Below, piece by piece: positions 22,971 through 32,429 of a DNA stretch of 34,515 bases. The stretch comes from Bacteroidales bacterium. GTDB lineage: Bacteria; Bacteroidota; Bacteroidia; Bacteroidales; UBA10428. The stretch spans positions 1 to 34,515 of the forward strand of contig JAFGOZ010000408.1 of NCBI GenBank assembly GCA_016926235.1, given 5' to 3'. Below the pieces are notes generated by a model that worked only from the letters and a program-made list of their open reading frames with translations, was not told where the DNA came from and did no database searches. A program made the position numbers and the translations under genes. Position 1 is the stretch's first letter. Each line of letters opens with the position of its first letter.

Positions 22971-25829
22971 TCACGAACCAAAATTCCGAATCTTATAATT
23001 AAACGAGAACATTACAAATCGCTGTAAAACATTGCTTTTTACGTCTTCTACATAGGCATCCGTCACATTGCGGCTTATGCTTTTATTTTGCGCCAGCACG
23101 TCGAAAACCGCAACTTTTATCTCTCCCAGCTGATTCTTAAATACCTTTTTGCCAACTTCCATATTCAAAAGAAAAATAGCTTCATCCTCTTTTTCATCTG
23201 TCCAGTAATAATATTGGCTTCCGGCAGTAGTACGAAATGTTATGCCCTTCCAAAAAATTATAGCAAGGTCAGTGGTTATCTTGTGATTAAAAAATGAGCT
23301 GCTCTCCTCCCCTTGTAAAGAGCTCCTGGCATCATTATAGCTGATATAGGAAGACAAGGTAAAATCAATCTTTTCACTTATGTTGCTCGACAAACCTAAA
23401 CCTGTGCCATAGGTATTATTTTTTGAATAACTTAATACATAATTTATCATGCCCGGTGTTTGGGTGAAAGAATAACTCGCACTTATGTTAAAATTACTTT
23501 TTATCCCTTTAACAGGAAGACCATAGGTAGTCTGAAGTCTTATGTTCCGGTAATTATCCAGATTAACCGGCTGTTTGAATTGTCCTCCCCGCTGCAATAT
23601 AATATCATTATAAATCAGGGTATCAGCAGATGCAAACCATGTACTGTTACCAATGTAGTTATTTGCAAATCGTATACTCCCCATAACAAAAAATACGGTG
23701 GCTTTTTCCTTATTGGTTGCCCTGTATCTTAAAGATATATTGTGTTCGTAGAGAGGCTTTAAATCAGGATTACCGGACTCCAGCTGCAGAGGGTTTGAAT
23801 TATCAATGGTGTTTTGGAGTTGCTCTACGCCAGGGGCTCTTGATCGGGTTCTGTAATTAATATTCAGGTTTTTTGTTTTGGAAATATTATACTTAAACCT
23901 AAAATTAGGCAATAGAGAATTAAAAGGCTGGTCTAATATATATTCTTGCGGAAATTCCTGCTCACTATGCAAATAAGCTCTCTCATAATCGAGGCCTAAA
24001 TTCAGGTTTATTTTATCCTTCCTGTATCGGTAACCACTCCCGAATTCCTGGGTATAATAGCTGCTGGTAAATACATTCGACAGGCTTGTGTCAAAAAGCT
24101 GGTAACCATTACTTAAATAATCGTAGTTGTATGCCTTACGGTCACTGTTCTCATAGGTTATTGTATTATCGACATTGAACATTAACTGGCTGTTTTCGCC
24201 TATAGGTTCAGTATACACAACTCTCCCGGACAAAGTGTTGCTGTTACTTCTGGAATCGTTAAACTGGTTCAGGGAGTCGGAAGCAGGGGCCTTTTCACTA
24301 TCTATACTTTCTGACATCATGTATCTGCCAATTTTTTGTGGACGCATAGAGGTATTCACGTTCAGAGAAATGGTCCTGCCACGCTTCTGAAACCTGTGGC
24401 TGAACATAATCTGATTAGAAATACTGAACCCCGTCCTGTCGTTAGCACTATTGCTTAAGTTACTGCTCAATAGCGTATCCCCCGACCAGCTGTTTCCTAC
24501 CCTGTTACTTTCCGATTGATTTAACTGAAAACTTAATCTGGGCATGATCATTAGCCTGTTGTACTCATTCATATTGTATTCGAGCCTGAAATTAAACCTG
24601 TGGTTGTAGTTTGTGCTATTGGAATTTGTATTTTCAGTATATATCTGATTTTGTAATACCGATTCTGTAAAGTATTCCTGATACCTCTCCTCATCCCTTT
24701 TGTTTTCTGAGGTGTTAAAAAAGTAACTTCCGCTTACATTTACTTTTTCACTCCATTTGTCGGAATAGTTAAATCCCACAGCAGTAGTCCTTGAAATACC
24801 TGCCTGCTGGCCAACCATAAAATCCTGGCCAGACATTCCGGGACCACCAAATCCTCCATCACGGCCTCCGGATCTGCCACCCGGTCTGCCGACAGAACGG
24901 CCACCACCCCTGCCACCTGAACTACTTGTGATTCCCAGTAAGTCCTCTGTTGAGAAGTTTTGGATATTTATATTATTGCTTTGCCCAATCAATGATATTC
25001 TTCGGTCTTCATTGAAATAGTTAATGTTAGATCCTAGTTGATATTTATCCGGAAGCCCTCCGCCAAAATATAATTTTCCAAATTGACCGTTTTTGGTCTC
25101 TGTGCGGGTAATGATGTCCATTACTTTTACTGTTTCTCCATCACTAAAACCGCTAAACTGGGCCTGTTCGCTCTCCTCATCATACACTTTGATATTCTGT
25201 ATCACTTCAGCGGGCAGACTCTTCAATGCCAGCGTAGGATCCTGGTCAAAGAATGGTTTCCCGTCCACATACACCTTCTTCACATCCTCCCCTTCTGCCT
25301 GTACCTTTCCGTCCTGCAATACTATACCCGGCATTTTCTTTACCAGGTCTTCGGCATCGGCATCAGGATTGGTTTTATATGCATCAGCATTATATTCCAT
25401 GGTATCTCCCTTTACTGTGGCAATTGGAATTTTACCTTCCACTACCACTTCATCCAATGGATTTTCACTTACTTTTAAATGAAGCGTACCAAAGCTGAAA
25501 GAATTTTGAATGTTTTTTATGTCTGAAAGATACGTTTCGTATCCAATAAAGCTGATTTGTAAAACATATTCGCCAGCTTTTATACCTTTAAACGCGAACA
25601 TGCCCGATTCATCTGATATAGTAGCATATGTCTCGTTTCCTTTCAACAAAACATTGGCACCTGTTAATACTGAGTTATTTTCCTGATCCTGTACTTTACC
25701 CGTAACATTAATTTGCTGGGCATGTACTGTAGAACCAATCCATAAGATTAAAAACAAATGGTGTAAACTTAAGCGGCCCGCAATCATTGTAACCGGCATT
25801 TTATAACCACTGTATCTGCTTCCAATCAT
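22971..25829 (-). CDS. Outer-membrane beta-barrel protein (TonB-receptor-like, carboxypeptidase-regulatory N-domain)
   Basis: 952 residues. A signal peptide ends at about 38 (STVHAQQ). The true start could be the Met at residue 11 or 15. Residues about 41-125 form a carboxypeptidase-D-regulatory-like domain (GKVQDQENNSVLTGANVLLK, GEYVLQISFIGYET). About 127-240 is a plug-like region (DEVVVEG, DLVKKMPGI, KKVYVDGKPFF). The remainder is a long beta-barrel with alternating aromatic strands, ending KIRNFGS. This fits the Bacteroidota OMP_b-brl_3 family. Residues about 304-331 are an unusual Gly/Arg-rich loop (GGRGGGRSVGRPGGRSGG). There is no SusD partner, so a general uptake or envelope role is more likely than a classic glycan locus. 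Divergent from the caspase-like gene, 277 bases apart. Confidence 0.92.
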   Translation of the reverse strand: MIGSRYSGYKMPVTMIAGRLSLHHLFLILWIGSTVHAQQINVTGKVQDQENNSVLTGANVLLKGNETYATISDESGMFAFKGIKAGEYVLQISFIGYETYLSDIKNIQNSFSFGTLHLKVSENPLDEVVVEGKIPIATVKGDTMEYNADAYKTNPDADAEDLVKKMPGIVLQDGKVQAEGEDVKKVYVDGKPFFDQDPTLALKSLPAEVIQNIKVYDEESEQAQFSGFSDGETVKVMDIITRTETKNGQFGKLYFGGGLPDKYQLGSNINYFNEDRRISLIGQSNNINIQNFSTEDLLGITSSSGGRGGGRSVGRPGGRSGGRDGGFGGPGMSGQDFMVGQQAGISRTTAVGFNYSDKWSEKVNVSGSYFFNTSENKRDEERYQEYFTESVLQNQIYTENTNSNSTNYNHRFNFRLEYNMNEYNRLMIMPRLSFQLNQSESNRVGNSWSGDTLLSSNLSNSANDRTGFSISNQIMFSHRFQKRGRTISLNVNTSMRPQKIGRYMMSESIDSEKAPASDSLNQFNDSRSNSNTLSGRVVYTEPIGENSQLMFNVDNTITYENSDRKAYNYDYLSNGYQLFDTSLSNVFTSSYYTQEFGSGYRYRKDKINLNLGLDYERAYLHSEQEFPQEYILDQPFNSLLPNFRFKYNISKTKNLNINYRTRSRAPGVEQLQNTIDNSNPLQLESGNPDLKPLYEHNISLRYRATNKEKATVFFVMGSIRFANNYIGNSTWFASADTLIYNDIILQRGGQFKQPVNLDNYRNIRLQTTYGLPVKGIKSNFNISASYSFTQTPGMINYVLSYSKNNTYGTGLGLSSNISEKIDFTLSSYISYNDARSSLQGEESSSFFNHKITTDLAIIFWKGITFRTTAGSQYYYWTDEKEDEAIFLLNMEVGKKVFKNQLGEIKVAVFDVLAQNKSISRNVTDAYVEDVKSNVLQRFVMFSFNYKIRNFGS

Positions 25830-26025
25830 TGCCTTTGCATTTTACCAGGAATTAATTGAAAATAATTTCTGTACTAAATATAGATTTAAAAAATACCATT
25901 GGAAAATAAAATCTATAAAATGGCAAAAGGCATCGATGAAAAGAGTTGAAACGCCCAAATTGGATACGGGGACGATGTTGGGAAGCTCAAATTGGGCATC
26001 CCCATAGTAAAATAATTCAAAAAAC

Positions 26026-26057
26026 TTGACATATTAACAAATCCTATTGTATATTTG
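26026..26057 (+). promoter_or_regulatory. Candidate promoter of the caspase-like gene
   Basis: TTG at 26026-26028, 21 bases, then TATATTTG at 26050-26057, an exact TAnnTTTG box. The ATG follows 49 bases later. The divergent intergenic region also has GCCCAAATTGG and CAAATTGGGC (about 25950-26000), a possible operator-like partial palindrome. Confidence 0.55.
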
Positions 26058-26106
26058 AAAAAGTTAAATACTTATTAGTAATTATTCATATTTCCAAATT
26101 TATATC

Positions 26107-27732
26107 ATGAAACCCCAATCTTACAGACATCACTTCATTTTTAGCCTGGTATTTAGCTTTCTCCTGATCACTTCTCTATGGTCGCAACAGGGACAGAAAG
26201 GTTATCTGCATACCAATTCCACGTATGGTTTTGAGATTAATTTTCCGTATATGCCTTCAGAAGCTCCCGTTAATGAGGCAATTGAGGTTGTATCAAAGGT
26301 GCAAGGAACTAATGAATTGGAATACCGGATTGCTGCTGGCAGAACAATAAAAAGCCTGGAAACAATTATGGAGCATATAACCGATATTTCTAAAGTAATA
26401 GATGATGAGCTAACAAGAAGAGACTTTAAGGATGGTGATGTAGAGATTGTAGAAATTACTGTCAGTAATACCGGAATATTTAAAATTCAACGTATTATGA
26501 AGATTAAGGGAGTCGTTTATTATATTAGTGTGAAAAGCAATACAAACATGCCTGATAAGTCGTTATACACTCCCTTCTTTTACAGCTTTAAAGCAAAAGA
26601 TGGTTTTCAGTTTAGCAGATCCTCTGATCTTACGGAAAATGACATGCTCTATAATCTTCCAGAACAAACCGATGAAACACCCACTATGGCAGAGGTTCAA
26701 GAGAAACCCACAAAGAAACAAGACAAAGAAATAGATGATGCAATTGAAGGAAGGGTTGAGCAAGTAGGAGAAAATTTCGGAAAAAACATTGGAGAAAAAT
26801 ATTCAAAATTCAAGGGTAGCTTCGTGGATAATATTGAAGGTAAAAATACACGCGAGGTAAATACAAACGAGGAGAAACCACCTCCTGATAAACCAATACA
26901 GGTGAAGGAGGTCGAGAATACGAATGCTCCTGCCAGTAGGGTTGACGAAAATATTCCGTTAACGGGTAATCAAAAAAACTATACCTACGCTTTGATTATT
27001 GGAAATGAAGATTACCAGTCGTACCAGATGGGATTGAGTAATGAAGTAAATGTAGCTTATGCTGCAAATGATGCCAAAATATTTAAGGCCTATTGCGAAA
27101 AAACTCTGGGTGTACCGGAAAAGAATATTATGCTCCTCATCGATGCCCGTGCCATAGACATGCACAGAGCCGTGGATAAGTTGAGCTTGCTGGCCAAGAA
27201 TGCTCAGGGAAAGGCAGAAATCATCTTTTACTTTGCCGGACATGGGCTGCCTGATGAAACCACCCAGGAACCCCACCTGATACCTGTAGATGTAAGTGGC
27301 AAGGACCTGAAGTTTGCCATACCATTAAAAGACCTGTACACTAAGCTCAATGAATATCAAACAAAGAGAGTGACCGTTTTTCTGGATGCCTGCTTTAGCG
27401 GTGGTGCACGCTCCCAGGGACTGGTAGAAGCGCGAGCGGTAAAAGTAAAACCCAAGGAAAGCCAACCGGAAGGTAATATGGTTGTGTTCTCTGCCAGCAG
27501 TGGCGAGCAGTCTTCCCTACCCTATAAAGACCAGCAGCATGGTATCTTTACATACTACCTGCTTAAGAAGCTACAGGAAACTAAAGGTGATATTAATTAC
27601 GGCGAACTGGCAGATTACCTGACTGAAGAGGTAAGTATCAACTCCCTGCTAATAAATGATAAAGAACAAAACCCCCAGGTAAATGTGAGCCCTGCCATAC
27701 AGGAAATATGGAAAGCCTTTGAGATGAAATAA
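26107..27732 (+). CDS. Exported caspase-family (peptidase C14) protein
   Basis: 541 residues. A signal peptide at 1-26 (FSFLLITSLWSQQ) predicts export to the periplasm. Residues about 33-162 form an alpha/beta domain starting YGFEINFPYMP and ending FFYSFK, resembling PsbP-like single-domain proteins (tentative). About 165-290 is a charged, disordered linker rich in Lys, Glu and Pro. The caspase-like domain (about 291-540) starts YALIIGNEDY and carries the His-Cys dyad: H379 in YFAGHGLPD and C429 in FLDACFSGG. SASSGEQSS and GIFTYYLLKKL follow, as in metacaspases and bacterial C14 enzymes. The P1 preference (Arg/Lys in metacaspases) cannot be read off. Divergent from the barrel gene. Confidence 0.94.
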   Translation: MKPQSYRHHFIFSLVFSFLLITSLWSQQGQKGYLHTNSTYGFEINFPYMPSEAPVNEAIEVVSKVQGTNELEYRIAAGRTIKSLETIMEHITDISKVIDDELTRRDFKDGDVEIVEITVSNTGIFKIQRIMKIKGVVYYISVKSNTNMPDKSLYTPFFYSFKAKDGFQFSRSSDLTENDMLYNLPEQTDETPTMAEVQEKPTKKQDKEIDDAIEGRVEQVGENFGKNIGEKYSKFKGSFVDNIEGKNTREVNTNEEKPPPDKPIQVKEVENTNAPASRVDENIPLTGNQKNYTYALIIGNEDYQSYQMGLSNEVNVAYAANDAKIFKAYCEKTLGVPEKNIMLLIDARAIDMHRAVDKLSLLAKNAQGKAEIIFYFAGHGLPDETTQEPHLIPVDVSGKDLKFAIPLKDLYTKLNEYQTKRVTVFLDACFSGGARSQGLVEARAVKVKPKESQPEGNMVVFSASSGEQSSLPYKDQQHGIFTYYLLKKLQETKGDINYGELADYLTEEVSINSLLINDKEQNPQVNVSPAIQEIWKAFEMK

Positions 27733-27932
27733 GAGGGAAACCGGAAGCCAAAGGATTGCCAATAAAAAGGAACATCTTTCAATGAAGGTTCATCACATCA
27801 TTTATCCTTATGCCATTTCAAAGGATTTTTGACAATGTAATCCGATATTTGCCGCAAATGAAACAAAACAACAATAGCACCAGCCTTTACAAGAACGTTT
27901 TTTTTTCACATGCAGGTTATATAATAATTTTG

Positions 27933-27940
27933 TATATTTG
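27933..27940 (+). promoter_or_regulatory. Candidate -7 box of the LRR protein gene
   Basis: TATATTTG, an exact TAnnTTTG match identical to the box of the caspase-like gene, 63 bases before the ATG. The -33 box is unclear. Confidence 0.45.
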
Positions 27941-28003
27941 ATATAACAGAAAAGTTTTTCATCTGTATTCTTTTGTGTCTGATAATATAAAATCCAATAC
28001 ATT

Positions 28004-30526
28004 ATGATATTTATAAATCATTCTATTACAAGCATAATGATTTGCTTGTTTTGTTTTTTTAACCTTACAACTTCCTTAGCAGGAGATCTACTGTCAGATT
28101 CCCTGGCTTTGGTAGCTCTATATGATAGTACCAATGGTGATAGCTGGACTAACAATACAGGTTGGAAAACGGCCAATTTAGATACCTGGTATGGTATAAC
28201 CATTAATAATGGAAGAGTAGAAGTCATTTCACTTAACAATAATAATTTAAATGGCTGTATTCCCCCTGTCATTGGAGATTTAGAAAACCTTAAACAATTA
28301 TCTTTGGCATTTAATTATCTTATACATGATAGCATTCCCTCCCAACTTGGAAATCTGTCGAATTTACAACAGTTAAATTTATCATACAATATCCTAACTG
28401 GCCCTATTCCTCAACAATTAGGAGATTTAACGAATCTTACCCAACTGGAACTTCAAGGTAATGATTTATCTGACAGCATTCCTCCGCAGCTTGGCAACTT
28501 ATCTCAACTTGTTCGATTGGATTTAGGAGCCAATGATCTTATTGGTAAAATCCCCATAGAACTATCTAACCTGTCAAACCTTGATTTATTGCTGTTATAT
28601 GCAAACAATCTGGTTGGTTCTATACCTGATAGTCTGTGTAAACTTTCCAAATTGAGGTATCTGGCATTATATCAAAATGACCTGTCAGACAGCATTCCTA
28701 CATGCCTGGGAAATCTTACAAACCTGGTGAGTCTTAGATTAGGTAGTAATAATCTAACGGGACCTATACCTGAATCCTTCGGCAATTTGACCAAGCTGAA
28801 ATGGTTTTATGCGGAACAAAATGACTTATCAGGCAAAATTCCATCACAACTTGGAAATTGCACAGCATTAGTTGAGTTAAACTTAGGATACAATAACCTA
28901 AGCGATAGTATTCCAGGCCAACTGGGTAATTTGTCCAAGTTGTGGACATTGCACCTTGGGGACAATAATTTGACAGGTCCTATCCCTGATGAATTCGGTA
29001 ATTTGTCAACATTAAGATTATTATATTTACAAACAAATGAACTAGAAGGTCCTATTCCAGCAGAATTAGCAAATCTTTCGAATGTAACTACCATTAATAT
29101 TCAAAATAATAAACTGGAAGATTTACCTGACTTGTCAGCTTTGCCAATAACCGAATTTCATTCGAGTTTTAATAAATTCACGTTTGGAGGTTTGGAACCC
29201 AATATTCACATCCTTGACAGTTATAATCCCCAGGATAATATTGAGCTTACTGATACACTTTATTTTATTATAGAAGATACGCTATCACTAATTACTCAAA
29301 CCGATGGTTTATATAATCATTACCAATGGACCAAAGATGGTTTTGATATAAGTGACAATAGCTTGTATTCCGGAACCAATGATTCCATTCTAAAAATAAT
29401 GAATCCTGCATTAGCCGATACAGGAGCATATTCATGTAAAGTAACAAACGATACGGTCACGGGATTAACACTAGTGAGAAATCCAATATATATATTAGCA
29501 ACAGTGCAAGTTACCAGCCTGCCTTCCGGCACTCAATGTTCGGATGATTCAATTACAATCGGATACAAATCAGTAAAACTGCTTCCCGGAAATACTTTTA
29601 CGGTGGAATTATCTGATGCCCTCGGTGATTTCGATGAGGCTGTTGTAATTGCAAGTATTAGCAGTACAGATTCAATAGGTGAGATAAAGGTATATATTCC
29701 CGATAGTATTGCAGGAAACCATTATCGGGTACGTATCAATGCTTCCAATCCAGCGTTGACTGGCATCCCAAGTACGAATAATCTGAAATTTCTTAGTTCC
29801 GAGTTGTCCACTCCTACCCTGTTACCATTAGAAGATACTAGTATGTGTGATGGTAATAGTATAGTACTAAGTACGAATATAATTGAAGGATTACAGTACA
29901 TTTGGTTTTTAAATGGTAATCCGATCCCGGATGCTATATCCAACAGTTTTTCAGCAAGTGAAGACGGGACTTATCATGTAAAAGTCTATAATATGTGCAG
30001 TACAGACTCACTTCCATCCGACACAGTAGTTATTACTGTTAATCCATTACCAATAATTGTTTTATCATATGATAATATAACACTAACTGCCACGCAGGAT
30101 GCAGATTATAGTTATACCTGGTATCAGGATGGAGATGAGCTGGATGTTGCAAATACAGAATATCAATATTCACCTGTTGAAAACGGAGATTACGAAGTAA
30201 TGGTAGTGGATGATAACAGTTGTACCGCAACATCCAATACGCAAACAGTGAGTAATATTGTAGGTATTGAAAATGCCTGTTATGGCATGGATATATATCC
30301 AAACCCAACCAATGGTAAGGTTTATATAAGTATAAAAGATAACATAAAAATACAACAACTCACTTTAACGAATATAGCCGGTGAGGTTGTAATTAAAAAT
30401 GTTTACGGCACAAAAATAAAATCAGGAATGATTGAATTGGATATTCACAACCAAATGCCGGGTATTTACATAGTGTATTTAAGGACAAATAAGGAAACTT
30501 TCCAGTTTAAATTAGTGAAGCAATAA
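28004..30526 (+). CDS. Secreted leucine-rich-repeat protein with Ig-like domains and T9SS sorting signal
   Basis: 840 residues. A signal peptide (1-27) is followed by an LRR cap (ALVALYDSTNGDSWTNNTGW). About twelve 24-residue plant-type LRRs and one degenerate unit run from about 72 to 385, with the pattern LxxLxLxxNxLxGxIPxxLGNLxN. Three Ig-like modules follow at about 415-500, 605-690 and 690-755 (YQWTKDGFDIS...ADTGAYSCKV; YIWFLNGNPIP; YTWYQDGDEL). The end is a type-A T9SS C-terminal domain (764-840, IYPNPTNGKVYIS ... FQFKLVKQ), so it is exported across the outer membrane and probably attached to the surface. Known: such LRRs bind proteins or glycans. Role inferred as adhesion or binding. 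Followed by a strong hairpin at 30556. Confidence 0.95.
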   Translation: MIFINHSITSIMICLFCFFNLTTSLAGDLLSDSLALVALYDSTNGDSWTNNTGWKTANLDTWYGITINNGRVEVISLNNNNLNGCIPPVIGDLENLKQLSLAFNYLIHDSIPSQLGNLSNLQQLNLSYNILTGPIPQQLGDLTNLTQLELQGNDLSDSIPPQLGNLSQLVRLDLGANDLIGKIPIELSNLSNLDLLLLYANNLVGSIPDSLCKLSKLRYLALYQNDLSDSIPTCLGNLTNLVSLRLGSNNLTGPIPESFGNLTKLKWFYAEQNDLSGKIPSQLGNCTALVELNLGYNNLSDSIPGQLGNLSKLWTLHLGDNNLTGPIPDEFGNLSTLRLLYLQTNELEGPIPAELANLSNVTTINIQNNKLEDLPDLSALPITEFHSSFNKFTFGGLEPNIHILDSYNPQDNIELTDTLYFIIEDTLSLITQTDGLYNHYQWTKDGFDISDNSLYSGTNDSILKIMNPALADTGAYSCKVTNDTVTGLTLVRNPIYILATVQVTSLPSGTQCSDDSITIGYKSVKLLPGNTFTVELSDALGDFDEAVVIASISSTDSIGEIKVYIPDSIAGNHYRVRINASNPALTGIPSTNNLKFLSSELSTPTLLPLEDTSMCDGNSIVLSTNIIEGLQYIWFLNGNPIPDAISNSFSASEDGTYHVKVYNMCSTDSLPSDTVVITVNPLPIIVLSYDNITLTATQDADYSYTWYQDGDELDVANTEYQYSPVENGDYEVMVVDDNSCTATSNTQTVSNIVGIENACYGMDIYPNPTNGKVYISIKDNIKIQQLTLTNIAGEVVIKNVYGTKIKSGMIELDIHNQMPGIYIVYLRTNKETFQFKLVKQ

Positions 30527-30555
30527 AAGATAGTTCAAGAGGCTATATAAAGACT

Positions 30556-30615
30556 GGCGCGGACTGTTTGCCCTCGTGTAATAGGCGGGGGCATATGTCC
30601 GCGCCTAATTTTATT
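30556..30615 (+). terminator. GC-rich hairpin after the LRR protein gene
   Basis: GGCGCGGAC (30556-30564) pairs perfectly with GTCCGCGCC (30597-30605). An inner TGCCC/GGGCA pairing extends the stem, and TAATTTTATTTT follows. Probable terminator; the long inner loop could also indicate a small structured RNA. Confidence 0.6.
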
Positions 30616-30760
30616 TTATGTTTCCCCAACAATTATTCCCCGCACAATAAAAAATACATTCTTGCAGGTAGATAACCAAAACAGAAATTTTTTGAAGTTA
30701 AAGCTTTTTTACTAGCTTTAGCACTTGAAAATTCAAACCTGATAAAAATAATTACATACT

Positions 30761-32353
30761 ATGAATACTCTAACACAAAAAACCATCTGTACTTTCTCAG
30801 CCTTACTTATATTCCTGACCTCATTTGCTGCTGACATCCACTACACATACTGGAAGTTTAACAGTTTAACCACTATAGGTGGTATCGCTGTAACTCCTGA
30901 AGGTAATCCCACGCTAATTCCTATTAATAACGACACGGCCTATCTGTTTGACGGGACTGGAGACCGGGTTGTGATAAACGATAATCCCCTTATTGGTCTT
31001 GATGAATTTACTTTTGAAGTGGTTTTTCGTGTGGACAGAGGGGGTGTTGACGAACAAAAGTTTATTCATATGCAGGCAAGCCCGGATATCAGAATATTGT
31101 TCGAGCTGCAATTTTTAAACGACAGCATGTGGTATATGGATAGTTTTATCAAATCAGCCAATGGCGAAAGTATGAACTTCATTGATTCCACACAGCTATT
31201 TGCTGCTGACCGCTGGTATCATGCTGCGCTGGTATATAAAAACAATGAGTTTAAACGATATATAAACTACACTACTACTAACACCGGTACCTTAACATGG
31301 GTAGCCCCTACCGATGGTTCCATTTCGGTAGGTGCACGTATGAATAGTTTAAACTATATGACAGGCGCAGTACGTGAGATCCGTTTTGCCGATGCAGCTT
31401 TAGATAGCACCCAATTTTTATTTTATGGAGAACTGTTAGAGCAACATGAAACCTTTGTTCTTGATAACCTGGTTGAAATTAACGGGCATACTGTTCAAAG
31501 CTTTGGAAAACCCGAGGTGGTAGAAACTGAAATAGGTTACGGAATTGATTTTGACGGTACGGAAGACGGGATATATATTCTGACCAATCCCATTGGCAGT
31601 ACTAAGTATTTTACCATTGAAACGATTATAAAACCTAACGACGTGTATCCAGCAAACGCAGAACCACGGTATCTGCATATTGAAGACGGGGATAACGTTA
31701 ATCGTCGTATTACAATGGAATTGCGCCTGAACGACTCGTATGAATGGTATTTTGATGGTTACCTGAAGGCTGAATCTGTGAGCATTGGCCTGATGGACGA
31801 GACACTCACACACCCTGTTGACGGATGGGAACATTTGGCAATAACCTATGATAATGGGATATTTAAAACCTATGTGAATTATAGTATGGAGATGGATACC
31901 AATTGGGGACCTCACTTTTTACCCCTGGGTGATAACACAAAAATGTCGTTAGGTATGCGAATGAACCAGGTAAACTATTTCAATGGCATTATTCAACGAA
32001 TAAGGGTTACCAAAGCCGTGCTGGATACCAGTGAGTTTATGGCTATTTATGACACCTCCGGAGGCACAGGCAGTTTTAATAGTTTTGCCATGAAGGCAGA
32101 TCTTCATGTGGATGTTTTCCCAAACCCTGCCAATAGTAATACCCATATACGACTAATGGCAACATCTGCCGGAAATGTAACTATTGCCCTATATAATATT
32201 GCCGGTATTAAGGTTGGCGAACTTTATAATGGGTATATTTCAGAAGGGATAACCGAAGCCGGCTTTGATGCCGCTTTGTATCCAAAGGGCATTTACATTT
32301 TACAAATACGATACAACCAGCAAATTGAAACGAAGAAGATACTGATACAATAA
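30761..32353 (+). CDS. Secreted protein with two LamG-like domains and T9SS sorting signal
   Basis: 530 residues. Signal peptide at 1-24 (FSALLIFLTSFAAD). Two concanavalin/LamG-like beta-sandwich domains at about 28-225 and 235-430 share parallel motifs: FTFEVVFRVDRGG / FTIETIIKPND; WYHAALVYKNNEFKRYINYT / WEHLAITYDNGIFKTYVNYS; and SVGARMNSLNYMTGAVREIRFA / SLGMRMNQVNYFNGIIQRIRVT. These show an internal duplication. The C-terminus (about 450-530, VFPNPANSNTHIRL ... KKILIQ) is a type-A T9SS signal. Likely a surface glycan- or protein-binding factor; no enzyme active site is visible. Convergent with the beta-helix gene. Confidence 0.92.
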   Translation: MNTLTQKTICTFSALLIFLTSFAADIHYTYWKFNSLTTIGGIAVTPEGNPTLIPINNDTAYLFDGTGDRVVINDNPLIGLDEFTFEVVFRVDRGGVDEQKFIHMQASPDIRILFELQFLNDSMWYMDSFIKSANGESMNFIDSTQLFAADRWYHAALVYKNNEFKRYINYTTTNTGTLTWVAPTDGSISVGARMNSLNYMTGAVREIRFADAALDSTQFLFYGELLEQHETFVLDNLVEINGHTVQSFGKPEVVETEIGYGIDFDGTEDGIYILTNPIGSTKYFTIETIIKPNDVYPANAEPRYLHIEDGDNVNRRITMELRLNDSYEWYFDGYLKAESVSIGLMDETLTHPVDGWEHLAITYDNGIFKTYVNYSMEMDTNWGPHFLPLGDNTKMSLGMRMNQVNYFNGIIQRIRVTKAVLDTSEFMAIYDTSGGTGSFNSFAMKADLHVDVFPNPANSNTHIRLMATSAGNVTIALYNIAGIKVGELYNGYISEGITEAGFDAALYPKGIYILQIRYNQQIETKKILIQ

Positions 32354-32429
32354 TATGGATAAGGACTAACTATATACTCTCACTGCCCTCTCTAACGACA
32401 GGCAGGCATTGTTGCACTGGCAGGTGAAC

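Noticed and set aside
25160..25830. Plus-strand frames antisense to the barrel gene's 5' part as possible genes
   Set aside because: They have shadow composition and no promoter, while the minus strand has a complete, well-supported domain structure.
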